64,000 nt of DNA, from the NCBI GenBank assembly GCA_018697195.1, contig CM031878.1:66891331-66955330 (forward strand). Direction: 5' to 3'. The notes under the pieces are model-generated. The model was given only the letters and a program-made list of their open reading frames with translations. It was not told the origin of the DNA and made no database searches. Source of the DNA: Certhia americana. Its lineage: Eukaryota; Chordata; Aves; Passeriformes; Certhiidae. Each line of letters begins with the position of its first letter. The first letter of the stretch is position 1. Below are positions 51,005-63,817 of this stretch, piece by piece. The translations under genes and the position numbers were made by a program.

Positions 51005-51330
51005 TCTCTCTGCATTAGGTAATATTGATAGCATAATTAAGATGCTTAAATCTTTTCATTATGGCTTCTTGGTGCATTTAAAATGTAATTAAATCATTGT
51101 GGATTTGCAGCCTTCATTAGCTCTTTTCAAAGAAGTGGAAGAATATTGTCCTATAAACAACATATATTGCATGACAGTTTGTTTGTTCTGCTGGCTCATG
51201 AGAAGAAGATAGAAGCCTTGTGGAGATGTTTTAATACATCAAATTGAAGTCTGTTTCGGAAATTTGTCAAAAATAAAAGATTCATCATTTCATTCCACAT
51301 TGCTAATTATATTACAGCTAAAACCATCAG
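51005..51330. promoter_or_regulatory. Possible conserved enhancer block
   Basis: Non-repetitive, AT-rich, with many homeodomain-type cores (GCATAATTAAG, AATGTAATTAAATC, GCTAATTATATTAC) and TTCATTAGC. No open frame of note. Called from motif texture only. Confidence 0.2.
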
Positions 51331-54300
51331 AGTACTTATACTAATAATTTTTAAAGATAAACTTCAAGGCTAAAAGGAAATCCTGTACTGTCCCCAAAAT
51401 CAGGTACCGCATTAGCAGATAGCTCTGTAGGTACATTTGTTCTTTCAAAAGTTATTCTCAATATAGTTATCTTTTAGCTCACTTTATTTTACTACTCATT
51501 CCCCCTTTCTGTTAATCAATGGAGGCTGATTTTAGGCTTGTAGGCTGCCTAAGAATGTCTCATTTATTAATGTTAGTAGAACAGATATGAAGTCCTGATG
51601 TATTTAACAAAAGTGGGACACTCCTAGTATATTCAGAGTAAAAGTTTATTACAACTCAGATACTTCTGGTAGAAAATGCACACTGCTCTGTGCTGAGATC
51701 AATCAACTAACTAATCTTGAGAACAACTTACCTGGTGGCAGCTTTAACCCATCAGGAAAGTTTGAAAAAGACAGAAACAGAAAATGAAGATCTTATAAAT
51801 GTGGAGCTACATCAGGACTAATTTTATTTTTAAAATTAGTTCCCAAATTGTTTTCACACATAAAGAGTAATGAATTTACTCCTGCCTTCTTTTAGTTTTT
51901 AGAATAAAGACTTCCAAAAGAAGGTCTCAATGTGTCTACCCCTAAGAGCTTCCATTTTAATTTACAGAAATTGAGAACGAAAGAGATGGATCAATTATTT
52001 TTTCTTTCCAGTAAAAATTTGTAATTTCCATTGCTCTTTGAAGTTGCTAATTGAATGATCCAAGTGTCAACCAGTGGATGCTGAGGTACACCTGAGCTTT
52101 TTTTTTTCTCTTTCTACAGAAGTAGGCATTTGATATTTACAGCTATCTCAGTAATATCACAGTGGGAGAATGAACAGCTTTCCATAGCTCAAGGCAGGGC
52201 CAGGAGCAACCCCAGATTTCCGAGTTCCATGCATGTGTTACTTGTAGCACTATTATTTTATAATAGAACTAAAATTAATTACTTTAACTCCAGTTTCTGA
52301 GACAAACAGAGCCAGCAGCCCCTGTTCCTATGGCTTTGTTGCAAGATATTGTAGCTGACTCTTCAAGAATTTACCCTACGTTACAAAAATAAAGCAAATG
52401 GGCAGAAATATAGTGATCACCGAATGCTCAGTGCAAATTTTCTTTTTCTATTCATTTGGAAGCAACATCCATCTTGCATGGTAAGTGAAACAGTACTCTT
52501 ATGGTCTCTCACTCCTTCCTTTTCAGATTACTATTCTGACTTCCAAATTAAAAAGCCATTTTTAAACCAGGAAATAATATCAGCAGGCTAAATACTTCAC
52601 ATTAGGGTGCCTGTTCTACTAATTCTGTACTTTGCCAGTATCATCTCGTCTGTGGCTGACTGTTACTTTGCAGCAATGCAAAATAGAAAACCAAAAAAAA
52701 AAACCCAAAACCAAACCCAAACACTCAAGGAAACATCTCTGTGGTATGTGTCCATGTTCAGTTTCTATTATTGTTTAAAAAATGTAATTCAAGTTCAAGT
52801 GGGGTTTTGCAATCAGACAGAAATCTTAGAGCTAGAAATGAACTCTCCATAACCCAGGACCTTTCTGCCTCTTGTTTTCTCACTCTTTCTTTTTCTCTCC
52901 AGCAAGCCCAAAGCCAGATAACACTTTCCTGCTGTGAATTTTTTAAAGTCACCCAACAGCTCTGGCAAATGAGAGCTGTCATAGTTTTTGGATGAAAAAA
53001 TCATCTGTGGCTCACACAGATCTATGAGCTGATAGGAGTTAATTGACAGCTTGCAGGATTTCGTCTCTAGGCAGAGTTAGAGAGAATGAGAGCCCTGTGG
53101 GTTTCATTTGGGCAGAGATAAAGCAGGTTTTTATTCAGTGCTCATGGAGAGAGCATAATTAACCTTTTAGAAGTTTTAAGAATGATCAAATTGTTATTCA
53201 TTTTTGCAAATGAGAAAAGTGAGCTTCTTTCTCTGCCAGGAAAATACCAGTGCAGATTTCAAGGTCACTTGATGATTTCCTTTGACTGAAAAGATAGAAG
53301 TTGGACAAAAAGGAAAATGAAGAGACTGAGAAATGATATCATAAAATCTCCTTTTCTACCATAATATACTTTAGCTAGCATCTACTGCATGTTCATATTA
53401 ACCTACTGGATTTTTCATGTGATGAAGGTTTCCCTTGTTATTGTAAATAAGAAACTTGGTGCTAGCAGCTGTCTTTTACATTTCCCTTATCATTTTTAAA
53501 AGATGTTTTCTTACAGGAGAAAAAGAGCTATTATACAAGGTCAGTGGCTTGGTTTTCAGGATGTGTAACATACTTTCAAGTGCTGTAAATGCCTAGAGTG
53601 ATGATATGCGTACAGAATAGGATAATTAAAAACCTGCAAATTATAAATGGATACACCATAAATCCATTTCAACAATATATGTATTAAGGTAATAGCTGAG
53701 AGTTCTAGTGACTTAAACATTCTTTGATGGAAAACCAAAACTCTCAGATTTTTGCTATTGTCTAGTCAGTATCTGTTATAAAACCTAAACTCTCATAACC
53801 GTGCTTTCAGTTTCTGCCTGACAGTTTCACTTCTCTAGAGCAGCTGGGCACAGATACCTTGCAAAATTATGGCCTGTTTTCCTTGTATTGTTTTTTGCTA
53901 AATTTTAGGACAATGAGAAGAGTATAAAAACAGATACAGACTCCTGTGTTCCATAGAAGCAACATAGCAGTCAGTAATAGAAGCCATGAAAAAGAATATC
54001 GGGAAACACATTCTTCTAAACTGTAGGCTTTATGATGCTGTAGTAATTCCAGTCTTGTAGAACATCCTTTTTTGTCCATCCCTTCATGGTGACATTATCT
54101 ATGTGAAGGTTGACATACTCTCTTCTTCTTCTGCTCCTTGCCACCCATTCCCAGACTTCTCCCTGCCGCCCCCTCCATTCCCAGAATTTTCAGACCTGAG
54201 ATCCACACAGTATCCTAAAAACCATTGCAACATGCCACATACCTTTTCGGATATGAAAGTACTTAATAAGTCAAGTTACAGAAGTTTTCCTGCTATGATA

Positions 54301-54442
54301 AATCTACTAACTACCAGCTGTGAGAATCTCTGATATATGCTCTTGTCCCCTACACTGTAGCTGTTTGCTGTAGGATGTGCCCTCTGTCCCTTTTGTGTTT
54401 TATTCCTGGATGTGAGTGCCAAAATTGTGGAAACTCTTCATT

Positions 54443-54480
54443 CATTCTTTTGATAAAAACGCATTCTTTTGATAAAAACC
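54443..54480 (+). repeat. 19-bp tandem duplication
   Basis: Two head-to-tail copies of CATTCTTTTGATAAAAAC plus one base (G in the first copy, C in the second). Confidence 0.9.
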
Positions 54481-55425
54481 TTGTAAATAAGTTTACATAA
54501 AGAAATCAGTTTAGGGAGTGAGGAATCACATATTTTTCAATGAGACTTCAAATAATTCTTTCTTTTAACTCACAAAGATTATCTTGCTTTGCTTAGAGTA
54601 AATCCTTATTAATACAGTACATTAGGAAAAATTTGTTTTGGCTTCCTAAAGCATACATGAGAGGACAAGGTGTTCTTCATGTGATTTCTGTTTACGTTTT
54701 CTGCTCTTTATAATGGACTGGATTTTTTCTTTCTAAATGCTATTGTCCTTTTTATTTAGGGAAGCTGAAAGATAAACTGATACCTTTGGTAACACTCAAA
54801 AAGGGCTGAAACTGTGACTGTCTTAAGCCACCTCTTTATTTTTACAATATATTGAAATATGGTAGGATAAATAAGTTATAAATAATTGTCTCTTGTTTTT
54901 CATGTCATGTTCATTGCTGGACTGTTGACTTTATTAACAAAGAATGCAGAGGGTTAGGCTATGAAAGCCATTTTTTTTTTTTCAAGTTTTAGTACTCCAA
55001 AATTCATGGAATCATGCGTCACCCAAGAGAATGCAAAAGCTTGCACACTTTACCTTAAAACATCTGTGTTTTCCATTTCCATCCTACTGATATTCCAGAG
55101 CACCCTGTTAATAGGCACAAATCATAATGCTCAACCAAGACAAATATGAGTAGCTTTTCAGTCTGAGTGCCAATGAGTCCATATGAGGAGAATACTTCTG
55201 GTAACACTCTAGGAGGCTTCCCAGGTGAATCCTTCTATTGCTAGACTCAGATCATAGATTTTAAATAGGAAGACTTGGCAGTAGTAACACTTCCAGACAA
55301 TTAAATGTTCAACTTTACATTTTAGACTAAAATGCACAGTTTTAAAAAATGTGTCGGTCATATCAGTTTCAAAAAACTAATAATGAGTTAGCTTATATCT
55401 TCAAACTTGCAGCAGGCCTTTAGGT

Positions 55426-55468
55426 TTTTCATATTGTAAAAGCTTATTTAGTTTTTACAATATGAAAA
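55426..55468. repeat. Hairpin: perfect 16-bp inverted repeat, extends to 19 bp
   Basis: Left arm TTTTCATATTGTAAAA (55426-55441) and right arm TTTTACAATATGAAAA (55453-55468) are exact reverse complements. The stem extends inward through a G-T wobble (442/452), C-G (443/451) and T-A (444/450), leaving a 5-base loop at 55445-55449. Transcription from either strand would give a compact hairpin. It is too short for a typical microRNA precursor, and no longer terminal repeats or transposon signature flank it. Confidence 0.9.
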
Positions 55469-57160
55469 TTATAGACATGGTGACATTTAAACCTTTGCTT
55501 TTCATAGCATTTCACACTTACACCATTTTAAAAGACAGCTATTAACATTTACAAAAATCTTTCAGAAACCAAATGTTCTAACATGCAGAATTCCAATTAT
55601 ACTGTGTAAGAGGGTTATCAACTATTCTTCTACAAGAATACTTTGAAGTACTTGGTATTAAACCCAAAGCTAAAATGTCAGTTGCACGTAGACAATAAAT
55701 TAAGGTTTATAAAAGCATGTAAGATTTATTTAATATTACAATTTTGACCTTTAGACTGTCTTAACCATAGCTTGCTTAAGTTTTCCTCCCTCTTGCCTTC
55801 CTTCTTTATCTGTATAATCTTGCTTGAATATTAAACAAAGGTTGTGATGCCAGTTATGCAAAGTAATATAAAGCCTTCACAGCATTAGTACTTTCCTCCA
55901 ACTGCTGTAACACAGCCACATAAGCCTTGTTTTGTGCTTTAGCCGAGATGTTTCCTGAATTGCTCAGGGAGTTCAATGAACAGCATTTCCAAAGCTGTCA
56001 AGACACAGCTGTTTAATTTTCATTTTCTCATTGCAAACATCCAAAACTTTCAATTAAATGCAAGCTATAAATACAAATGCAGGCTTAGCTTTTATGTTCT
56101 AGCGGAAGACCCTGATGGGAAGGCAGGCAAAGTCAAAAGAGGGGTGGCAACAGCAGGACGACAAGAGGAGCTCAGTGTTGAAAGGAAAAACAGTGCTGGC
56201 AGAAGACAGGTGTCTAAGTGAGTGCTGTTTTGAAACATATCTGAGCTCACAGCAAACAAAGGGCTACCTGGCAAAGGTAGGGGATGAATAATTTTTTTTT
56301 TTTTTTTTCTGGCTTTACACTAAGGAGTCTCCCTCCACCCAGACAAAGAAGTTCCTTTGTCAAAAGCCAAATATCCAAACTATTTTTGCCATCTCTCAGA
56401 TCAGTAATGTTATTGATTATTTATGGCCAGCAAAGTCAGGAAATCAATCAGAGAAGGAAATAAATGCTGAACAATCTACAAATAACCTTCTTCATCACTT
56501 TACAACTGGGAAAGTGTGTACTAAAAGCAATGTACTGAGGAATGACCACAGAAATATATGTGGAAATTAGAGACTCAGTTTAATGATGCTTTTTTTTTTT
56601 TAAAGAGAAACACAGACGGTGCAAAGACTTCATACAAAATACATGCCAGGCTTTCTGATGGCGGAAACAGAGGAAGCAAATGTAGAAAACTGCATTGAAG
56701 CTCTAGTCTAGATAATATTCTGCTATAAGTTGAGCTGTGAGACCTAAATGACTGAAAGGGCACACAAAGTGCCGGCACAGAGTCACCACCTGGGAGCTTT
56801 CCCTAGACACTTTTCTTCAGATGTCTCAACTACAGAGATAAGGTTAAAATGTTGAGATTGGCTGGACAAAGATCAGAAATTAAATTCAACTCCATGTTCA
56901 TTTCATTTTATCCAGACTGTAGTTTAAAGATCCAAAGAGGTCACGGTTATTTTCTGAAATTTGAAGAAAGTTCTCAGAGATCAAAATGTTCACTATGTCA
57001 CAGCATGCTTCTTTCTCTGAAGTTGAGAGGTAAATGGGAACACTACATTTTACAACTCCACCTGACAGCAGCTTAACATTTCAGCCTGACCAAAGTCACA
57101 ACATTGTTTTTTCTGCATCACCTTGAAAGCAGGGATTTCAAAACAACTTGTTTGGGTTTC

Positions 57161-57759
57161 TGTCATGGTTTAACCCCAGCCAACACCAAGCCCTAGTCAG
57201 CGTCTTGCTCGCTCCCCCACCAGCAGCAGGGTATGGAAGAGAATGGGAAGGGTAAAAGTCAGAAAACTCATGGGCTGAGACAAAGACAGGTTAATAGGGA
57301 AAGCAAAATCCATGTAGACAAGCAAAGAAAAACAAGGAATTAATTCACTTCTTCCCATTAGCAGGCATGTGTCCAGCAATCTCCACGAGAGCAGGGCCCC
57401 ATTGTGTGTAGCACTTACTTGGATAGACAGATGCCATCACTCCAAACATTCCCCCCTTTCTCCTTCTTCCTCCCAGCTTTATGTACTGAGCAGGATGTCA
57501 CATGGTCTGGAATATCCCTTTGGTCAGTTGGAGTCACCTGTCCCAGCTGTGTCTCCTCACAACCTCCCATGCACCCCCAACTCCCTCACCAGCATGGAAG
57601 TACAAACAGCAGCAAAGGCCTTGGCTCTGTGTAAGCCCAGCTCAGAAACAACAAACACAACTCTGTATTATCCACCCTGTGTTCAGCACAAATCCAAAAC
57701 ACAGCCCCATACCAGCCACTGTGAGAAAAGTTATTTCTACCCCAGCCAAACCCAGCACA
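57161..57759 (-). mobile_element. Solo LTR of an endogenous retrovirus, common Neoavian type (minus strand)
   Basis: On the minus strand it starts TGTGCTGGGTTTGGCTGGGG and ends GGGGTTAAACCATGACA, a terminal pattern I recognise from a very abundant songbird/Neoavian LTR family (family-level recognition from memory; probably ERV-L-like, not certain). Internal landmarks agree: a block reading 'ctggtatggggctgtg', 'ccaactgaccaaagggatat', a TATA-like TACATAAAGC (plus 57478-57485), 'gtgatggcatctgtc', and a decayed polyadenylation region CTATTAACCTGTC where the family normally has an ATTAAA-like signal (about plus 57290-57296). Length is 599 bases. No internal retroviral sequence or second LTR is adjacent, so it is a solo LTR. 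No exact target-site duplication could be defined. The 57369-57963 open frames are chance frames in and around the LTR. Confidence 0.88.
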
Positions 57760-59261
57760 ATTCTTGTAGTTTTCCCTGCAGCTAAGTATTGGGATAACTA
57801 AACAGAACAAGATAATGCTGTTATAGGATAAAGTATTTTTCCTCCAATACTGTTGGCAGACTTGAAAGTTGGTTTGTTTTATTTTTCCTGATAGAAAGAT
57901 TTGTTGAGGGCATGTGTGACTGATGACATAGCTGATTTCCTTCCTTACACCAACACACAACAAAGATCAAATTCTCACCTCTAACTTATCCATGTGAGGA
58001 CACACAGCTCAAATAGAATGGTTTTACATCCCTGAAAATCTCATATTAAATCCTCCTGTTATAATACTTACCCTCTTGTCAAAATGTATCTTTTTTCTTA
58101 CCTTTTTTCTTCACTGTGGTAGTTATTCAAGGGAAAGCATTTCTTGGCACAGCTCAAGCATCACAGGACAGTGTTGTGTTACCTTCTCCCATAATCTTTT
58201 CTTGCCCCACACATCTTTGAATTTGCCACTGATTTCAGCAGGCTGCATTCTCCAGAAGGACCCCTTTCATTTCCTCTCTGCAATCCACAGTTACCTTTTT
58301 CTGCTATCAGAACTACAAATAGCCGCTGTGGCAAAACAAGTATCAAGTCACTGCAGAGACTTAGGCACAAATGAAGATTTTTGTATGATGCTGTATGCAG
58401 GCATCTGTCCCTCATTGTTCTTATCTGTCTCAATGCTTTAACGTAAAACACGTAAAAGCTCTGTTATGCAAAATTTTTATACCTTAAGGTTCAGCAATCT
58501 TAATGTTATGGTAAGGAAAATTAAGAGTCAGATAATGAAAATAATTTGAACAAAAACGGTTTTCTTAAATTCCATGTAGTAATTTCATTCTGTCTGGCAC
58601 TATGATTGGCAGCAATTATTTGCAGAATCAAGGTCCCACAGGAAACTAATCTCAGAACAATACATTGGACAACTTTTCCCAGAACAGTGTAGCACCCAGC
58701 AGAGAGGCAATATTAGGGAGCTGCAGGAGAGACTAGAAAGTGAAAAGGTTTATGTTATTGATTGCAGAAAAGAGAAACCTTCAGTCATATACCAAATCAA
58801 TCAACCACTCTATTTTGGTTTAGTACATTATTCATTCACTACATTTAGTGCCTCCTCTAATTGTTTGCAGTATGATGAATTTTGCAGACTTTTTGGAAAT
58901 TTCCAGGGGATTAAGTCTGGAGACCTAACAGTTAAATCTTTTTTATCGTTAGGGTGGTTTGTTTGGCTTTGTTTTGTTTTTTATTTCCTCTCTATCTGTC
59001 CTCCCCTCCTCCCCCCACCCCAACCCCTGCTCTCAACCAGTACTGTACGAAGGGGGCGAGGGCACTCAATCAACTTTATTGAGCCACAGCCGTTTCCATA
59101 CCTCTCAAGTGTCTGAATTTTATTGGAAAGTCCTCCACTTACAGAAATGTGAATTATGGGTTATGCAGTGTTTTCATGTTCTGTTCAAGATTTTGCTCTG
59201 TGGCCACTGATATTGTAAGGAGATATCACTGAAGGCCTAAGAAATGCAGTCAAACTCCTAA

Positions 59262-59297
59262 GAGTTAAATTCAAATGCATTGAATTTGAATTGACTC
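59262..59297. repeat. Imperfect inverted repeat, about 14-bp arms
   Basis: GAGTTAAATTCAAAT on the left pairs with ATTTGAATTGACTC on the right, with a perfect inner 9-bp core AATTCAAAT/ATTTGAATT and one base missing plus one mismatch outside it. Seven-base loop. Confidence 0.75.
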
Positions 59298-62200
59298 AAA
59301 TACTGTACAAATTCTTCCTGCCACCTAGAACAGATTTTGATTTTTCAAAGAAGAGGAAAATAAATAAGGAAAGCAATTAAATAATCCACCTCAACTTATT
59401 TATCCAACATCACCACTTCCATGCCCAGAATTTCTTTATTTATATTGGGCTGGTAATGACTTTATAATATGTTCTGGAATTATAGAAATATGAGGCTAAG
59501 TACATTAGAACTGGGATTTAGATATGCTTCAACACAGATTTAGAGACTAATTAATGTTATTTAGAATTATGGAATTAAAGAACTTCAGGATCTTGGTGTC
59601 ATTTGACATGTGTGGTTATTTGTGTGCATTTTTAGTTTTTCTCTCATTTACGCTAGTATGCTTAACTTCACAGAAATAAAAAAATAACTGAAAGAAATGA
59701 TTTGCATCTGGGACACAATAACTTTCCATTCACTATGTGGTGCATGGTTGAACATTAAAGGACGGCTCTGTTTCCTGGATGCTAATGAGGATATTGTTTG
59801 ATTTAAATGCACTACAGTCAGAGATACTTACTGTTACCATATGCTGAAAACTTTTCTTGTATAATTCCTACATCTGTAAATCACCAAAAGCAGCCAACAG
59901 AACACCTCTATATTACTGATTGGAAATGTAGGCTGTCAATTGAGCTGCAATTCAATTTTTTAAATTTAGCTGCAAATTTTTGCCAAAATTTGATAAGATT
60001 TTCTGGCAGTGTTATGAAGCAGAAGAGGTTAAGTAGAGAGAATGAAGGCAGAATGGAGAAACTTGCTTCAACCAAAGGCAGTTTGAATCTTCCAAAGGGG
60101 AGCTTTCCTCCATTAATGCAATACATAATGAGCAGGACACACCAGGTAGCTGGTGGTTTTTTGGTCATTAGAGTCATATTTTCTTATCTTGCTCATATGA
60201 ATTGAACCTGCTGTGCAGGTGCAATTGAGGTGGTCATATATATGAATAAAATAGCCACTTGAGCAATTGTGCTCACATTTTTTGTACCGACTTTTACTTT
60301 ATGTCTTTGAATCTCTAAACCACCTGTGGTCTCTGTGGACTGCTCCTTCCATCATCTGCTTTGATCAGATAAAAAGTGAAACTGTGGCAAAACCATATGT
60401 ACCAATTTTTAGCTAATATTTGGAGCACTAATGAATACTCTCTCTCTCTGCAATATCAGGTTCAGCACACTAAAATGAAGAAAGGTGCATTTGAAGAAAC
60501 AACGTGGTAAATGCAGTCAGAGCAAATCTATCTGCTCTCCAACCTGTCCCTGGGGCCCTCTGTGAGCCACAAGCTGAGTGAACTTCATGTGCATGTCCCT
60601 GTCACCACATTTGGACTGCTTTTAGGAGGGATGGCTGCCCAGTACACCATGAGGCAAGTAATGCCTCCTTACTCAAAACTCTCCCCATGGAGAGTCTGAA
60701 GAGAACCCGGTGTGAAGGGTATGCAAAGCCAGGTGTGCACTCATTCCTCTGATGTCAAAAGGACATGGAAATGAACCTGAACATAAAATATGAAGAGGAG
60801 GATCTGCAGAAGGTGTAGGAACAAGGAGAGTGTGATGGAAAGCTGAGGAAGGAAACAAGGTCATGCAGCAGAAGAATCAGTGGTGCTACCACGAAGATGG
60901 TCAGGGTATGTTAAGAATAAAGGGATGAGGGAATTGTACAGGATAAGAGACCATGTGGATGAGCAAGGGGCTAAGAGAATTAATACAGAGAAGCATGATA
61001 GTAAATAGAGAGGGTAAAAAACCAGCAACAGAATAAAAAAGAGGAAGAAGTTTTCCTCCAGGACATGGGACAGAAGTACAATAATGCTCTTCTCCATAGC
61101 CACTGCATGGGACCACACTCTTGTATAGCTTTCAAATATAACGACTTCCATATACAACCTGTTAGTTAAATGGTGGTGGTGGTGTGTGTGAAATTAAAAA
61201 AAAAAATGGGCAGTGAAACTTTCACTGAGCGGACACCTGCTATAGCAGCTGAGCTAGGACTAGGCTGGCTTATGGCTGTTACAAGGGTTTTCACTGTGCT
61301 TAACTTGGAATTATGCCAGGCACTGACCATGGAGCCCCATGATTTTAGAGTAAACAAAGGGATTTTAATGATTATGAATGACTGGAAGATCAGGTTTCTA
61401 TCCAACAGTAATGATACTACAATAACAGGTATGAGAAGATGAGAAAAGCTAAACATATATTTTTTGTTTCCAAAGAAGCTGTACGGTTTGTTTAACTCTT
61501 CTTGTCCTCTGCATTTAAATACTTTTAGGGAGAAATAAAAGAGTAGACAAAAAATTAACCTTTTATCAAAGCAGTAATCAAAATAAAATCACAATACAGA
61601 AACTCCCACTTGTCTGTCTTCTTTTAATGTAGTTTATCTAAAAACACACTACTTTGTATGTATGGGAAACTGGAACGAGTTCATCTAAGTACTTTTTAAG
61701 TGCAATATAATTGTATGTTTCTCTGCTGTAAAAGGCCAACAGAAAATTGGACACACTACACAAACAAGATTTTTAATACTTTTTCATTCTGCATAACCAC
61801 CCACTTTCAGAACTGGAAACTGCATAAACAAGATAGAGTGGAGTGAAAATCACTTAACTTCAGATTTGTGCATTCTGCTTTAGAAGGAGCTTTTTCAGCT
61901 TATGTTTGTATTTATAGATCCACCACTGGGCCAGACCCTTTAGTGAGCTGTAACTGAGAGCAGATTCAAGAGTAACATCAAGTACTTTTAAAAACTTCAA
62001 CCCAGCAACCAAAATTGTTTGATCTTTTATTGGCAGAGTGTGGCTGTTGTAAAAATAAATGAAATACAGTAACCAGTCAATGCCAAGTAACTATAGATGA
62101 ATCCAACTTAAACTGGGTTCAGATAATTCTTGGAGTATGCTCTGCATTACCATCAGCTTTAGTTCAGACAAACACATGTGCATATGTGTACGTTCATTAG

Positions 62201-63780
62201 TTCTTGATATTTTTCATTTTTTGTCCTTTTTTTCAAAAGGATCCTTTTCATTCTTAACAGACACAGTGATATTCTTGTACTGGCAGTTTTTTTCACAAAG
62301 AGGTTATTTCTGGAAGAGTCTCCCATTTTATATGCAAGCAAATAAATAGTATATAATAACATGCACGTATGCCTCCTTTCTAACTGGAAGAATATATTTT
62401 CTTCTAAAAAAGATCTAGTTAGATAAGTGTCAGAATATACTGCAACAAGATACTTTAGGCTATGCAAAATACTGGACTGGAGCTACATTTAGTCATGGCA
62501 TAGCAAATCCATTTAAGAGTCCCCTGAGACAGCCTGGTGGGCTAGAATAACAGCTCCATTATTCGGAGTTTCATGTCTATCACCCTACTTATTAGCATAG
62601 TTTTGAGGTTAAACAATGGTGTTAGTTTTCTCTGTGCATCCTCCTACTTATTCATTATCAAATTACTTTACATTGTTTGTTTAGACTGATATCATCTAGT
62701 TCAAGTGTACCAGATCCTAAAAATGCAATTTCCCCAGTAACAAGATAATTTTCAATGAACCGATTTATTGTCCACCTTCAGCATGGAACTAGAGTCATCT
62801 TAGAAACAGGTTTTTAAAATGGTTTTTCAAGAATGAAGTACCAAGCTTGATGAAAGGGGAACAGTGGAAAGTCTCTTAATTGTTCCAATGATTTTTGTAT
62901 GAAAACTAAGGTCTCATTTTTTGAAAGTACTTAAACATATGCATATATCTGCCCCCTTACAACAAAAACATTTCAGAGCATCAGCCAGTGGATTTTGTTT
63001 CATGTTTACAGGCCAAGTAGACTAAAAAATGCTTTCCTGATCAAATAATAAATATTGACTGAAATATCCAGGACTGAAAAAAACAACAATGAGGTCTATG
63101 TCTAGGCTTTTGTCTATGCTACACTGAAACAAAGGAATACTGTCCCGTATTTAAGAGAACACTTTACTTCCAAGATACAGTTTGCTCTCATCACATTGAT
63201 TCAAAACTTAAGCACTTGATAGAATTATTCCAGTGTACTGCTTGCCACTCTTTAGCTCACAAGTAACATACTACTCCTTTCACCAACTTAAGGAAATCAG
63301 GATTTTTGCTGTAATGCCTTCTAGAGTTGCTCTATCTATGCACTCCTCTGGTCGTGTCTAAATAAGTTAAAAAACCCTATCCACTTTTTCCAATGAATAA
63401 TTATTAATTTTAAGGATTCATCAGCCCCAATTTTTATTTTGCAGAAACGTCAAGCTTCCTAGTAACAATTTACCAAATCTGTGTGATATGAGATCTGCAT
63501 ACGTGCCTTGCCAAGTGGTAGCACTGGATAAACACAGACAGAGAGAAGTGACTGTGAACTTAAATTATAAAATGTAGGCAGTGCTCATTTTCCAGGTAAA
63601 TACCTATAAAAGTACACACATGCCTTTCTAGGACATGCATTATTTTTACCCTTTTCCATAAGCAGCTTACAGTTTTTGGAGTAGCGCTTGCTTCTCCAAA
63701 GACTGGAATGGCAGAAGCTGAGGACAGAAAATTTTCTTGCTTGAGCCATCACTGCTCTTTCTTGCTCCTCTGTTTCTTTC

Positions 63781-63785
63781 TTTTT

Positions 63786-63816
<31 letters not shown>

Positions 63817-63817
63817 C
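63781..63817 (-). repeat. T-rich tract
   Basis: Two T runs (17 and 18 T) separated by one C. Confidence 0.9.

Larger units (their letters stand above)
37943..57160. other. Intron-like or intergenic non-coding DNA
   Basis: About 19 kb without a supportable gene, apart from one weak exon candidate at 39732-39988. Simple repeats lie at 38391-38420, 43161-43204, 45841-45857, 48567-48589 and 49343-49371. Short tandem duplications lie at 49290-49321 and 54443-54480, and a strong hairpin at 55426-55468. TAAT-rich blocks at 45340-45640 and 51005-51330 may be regulatory. None of the open frames has recognisable protein features. Confidence 0.45.

Noticed and set aside
57369..57963. Open frames of 125-138 codons on both strands
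   Set aside because: They lie in or partly across the solo LTR. Such LTRs are non-coding and the two strands are open together.
58076..58441. 121-codon plus-strand open frame
   Set aside because: No domain, signal peptide is only a chance hydrophobic start, and no splice or promoter context.
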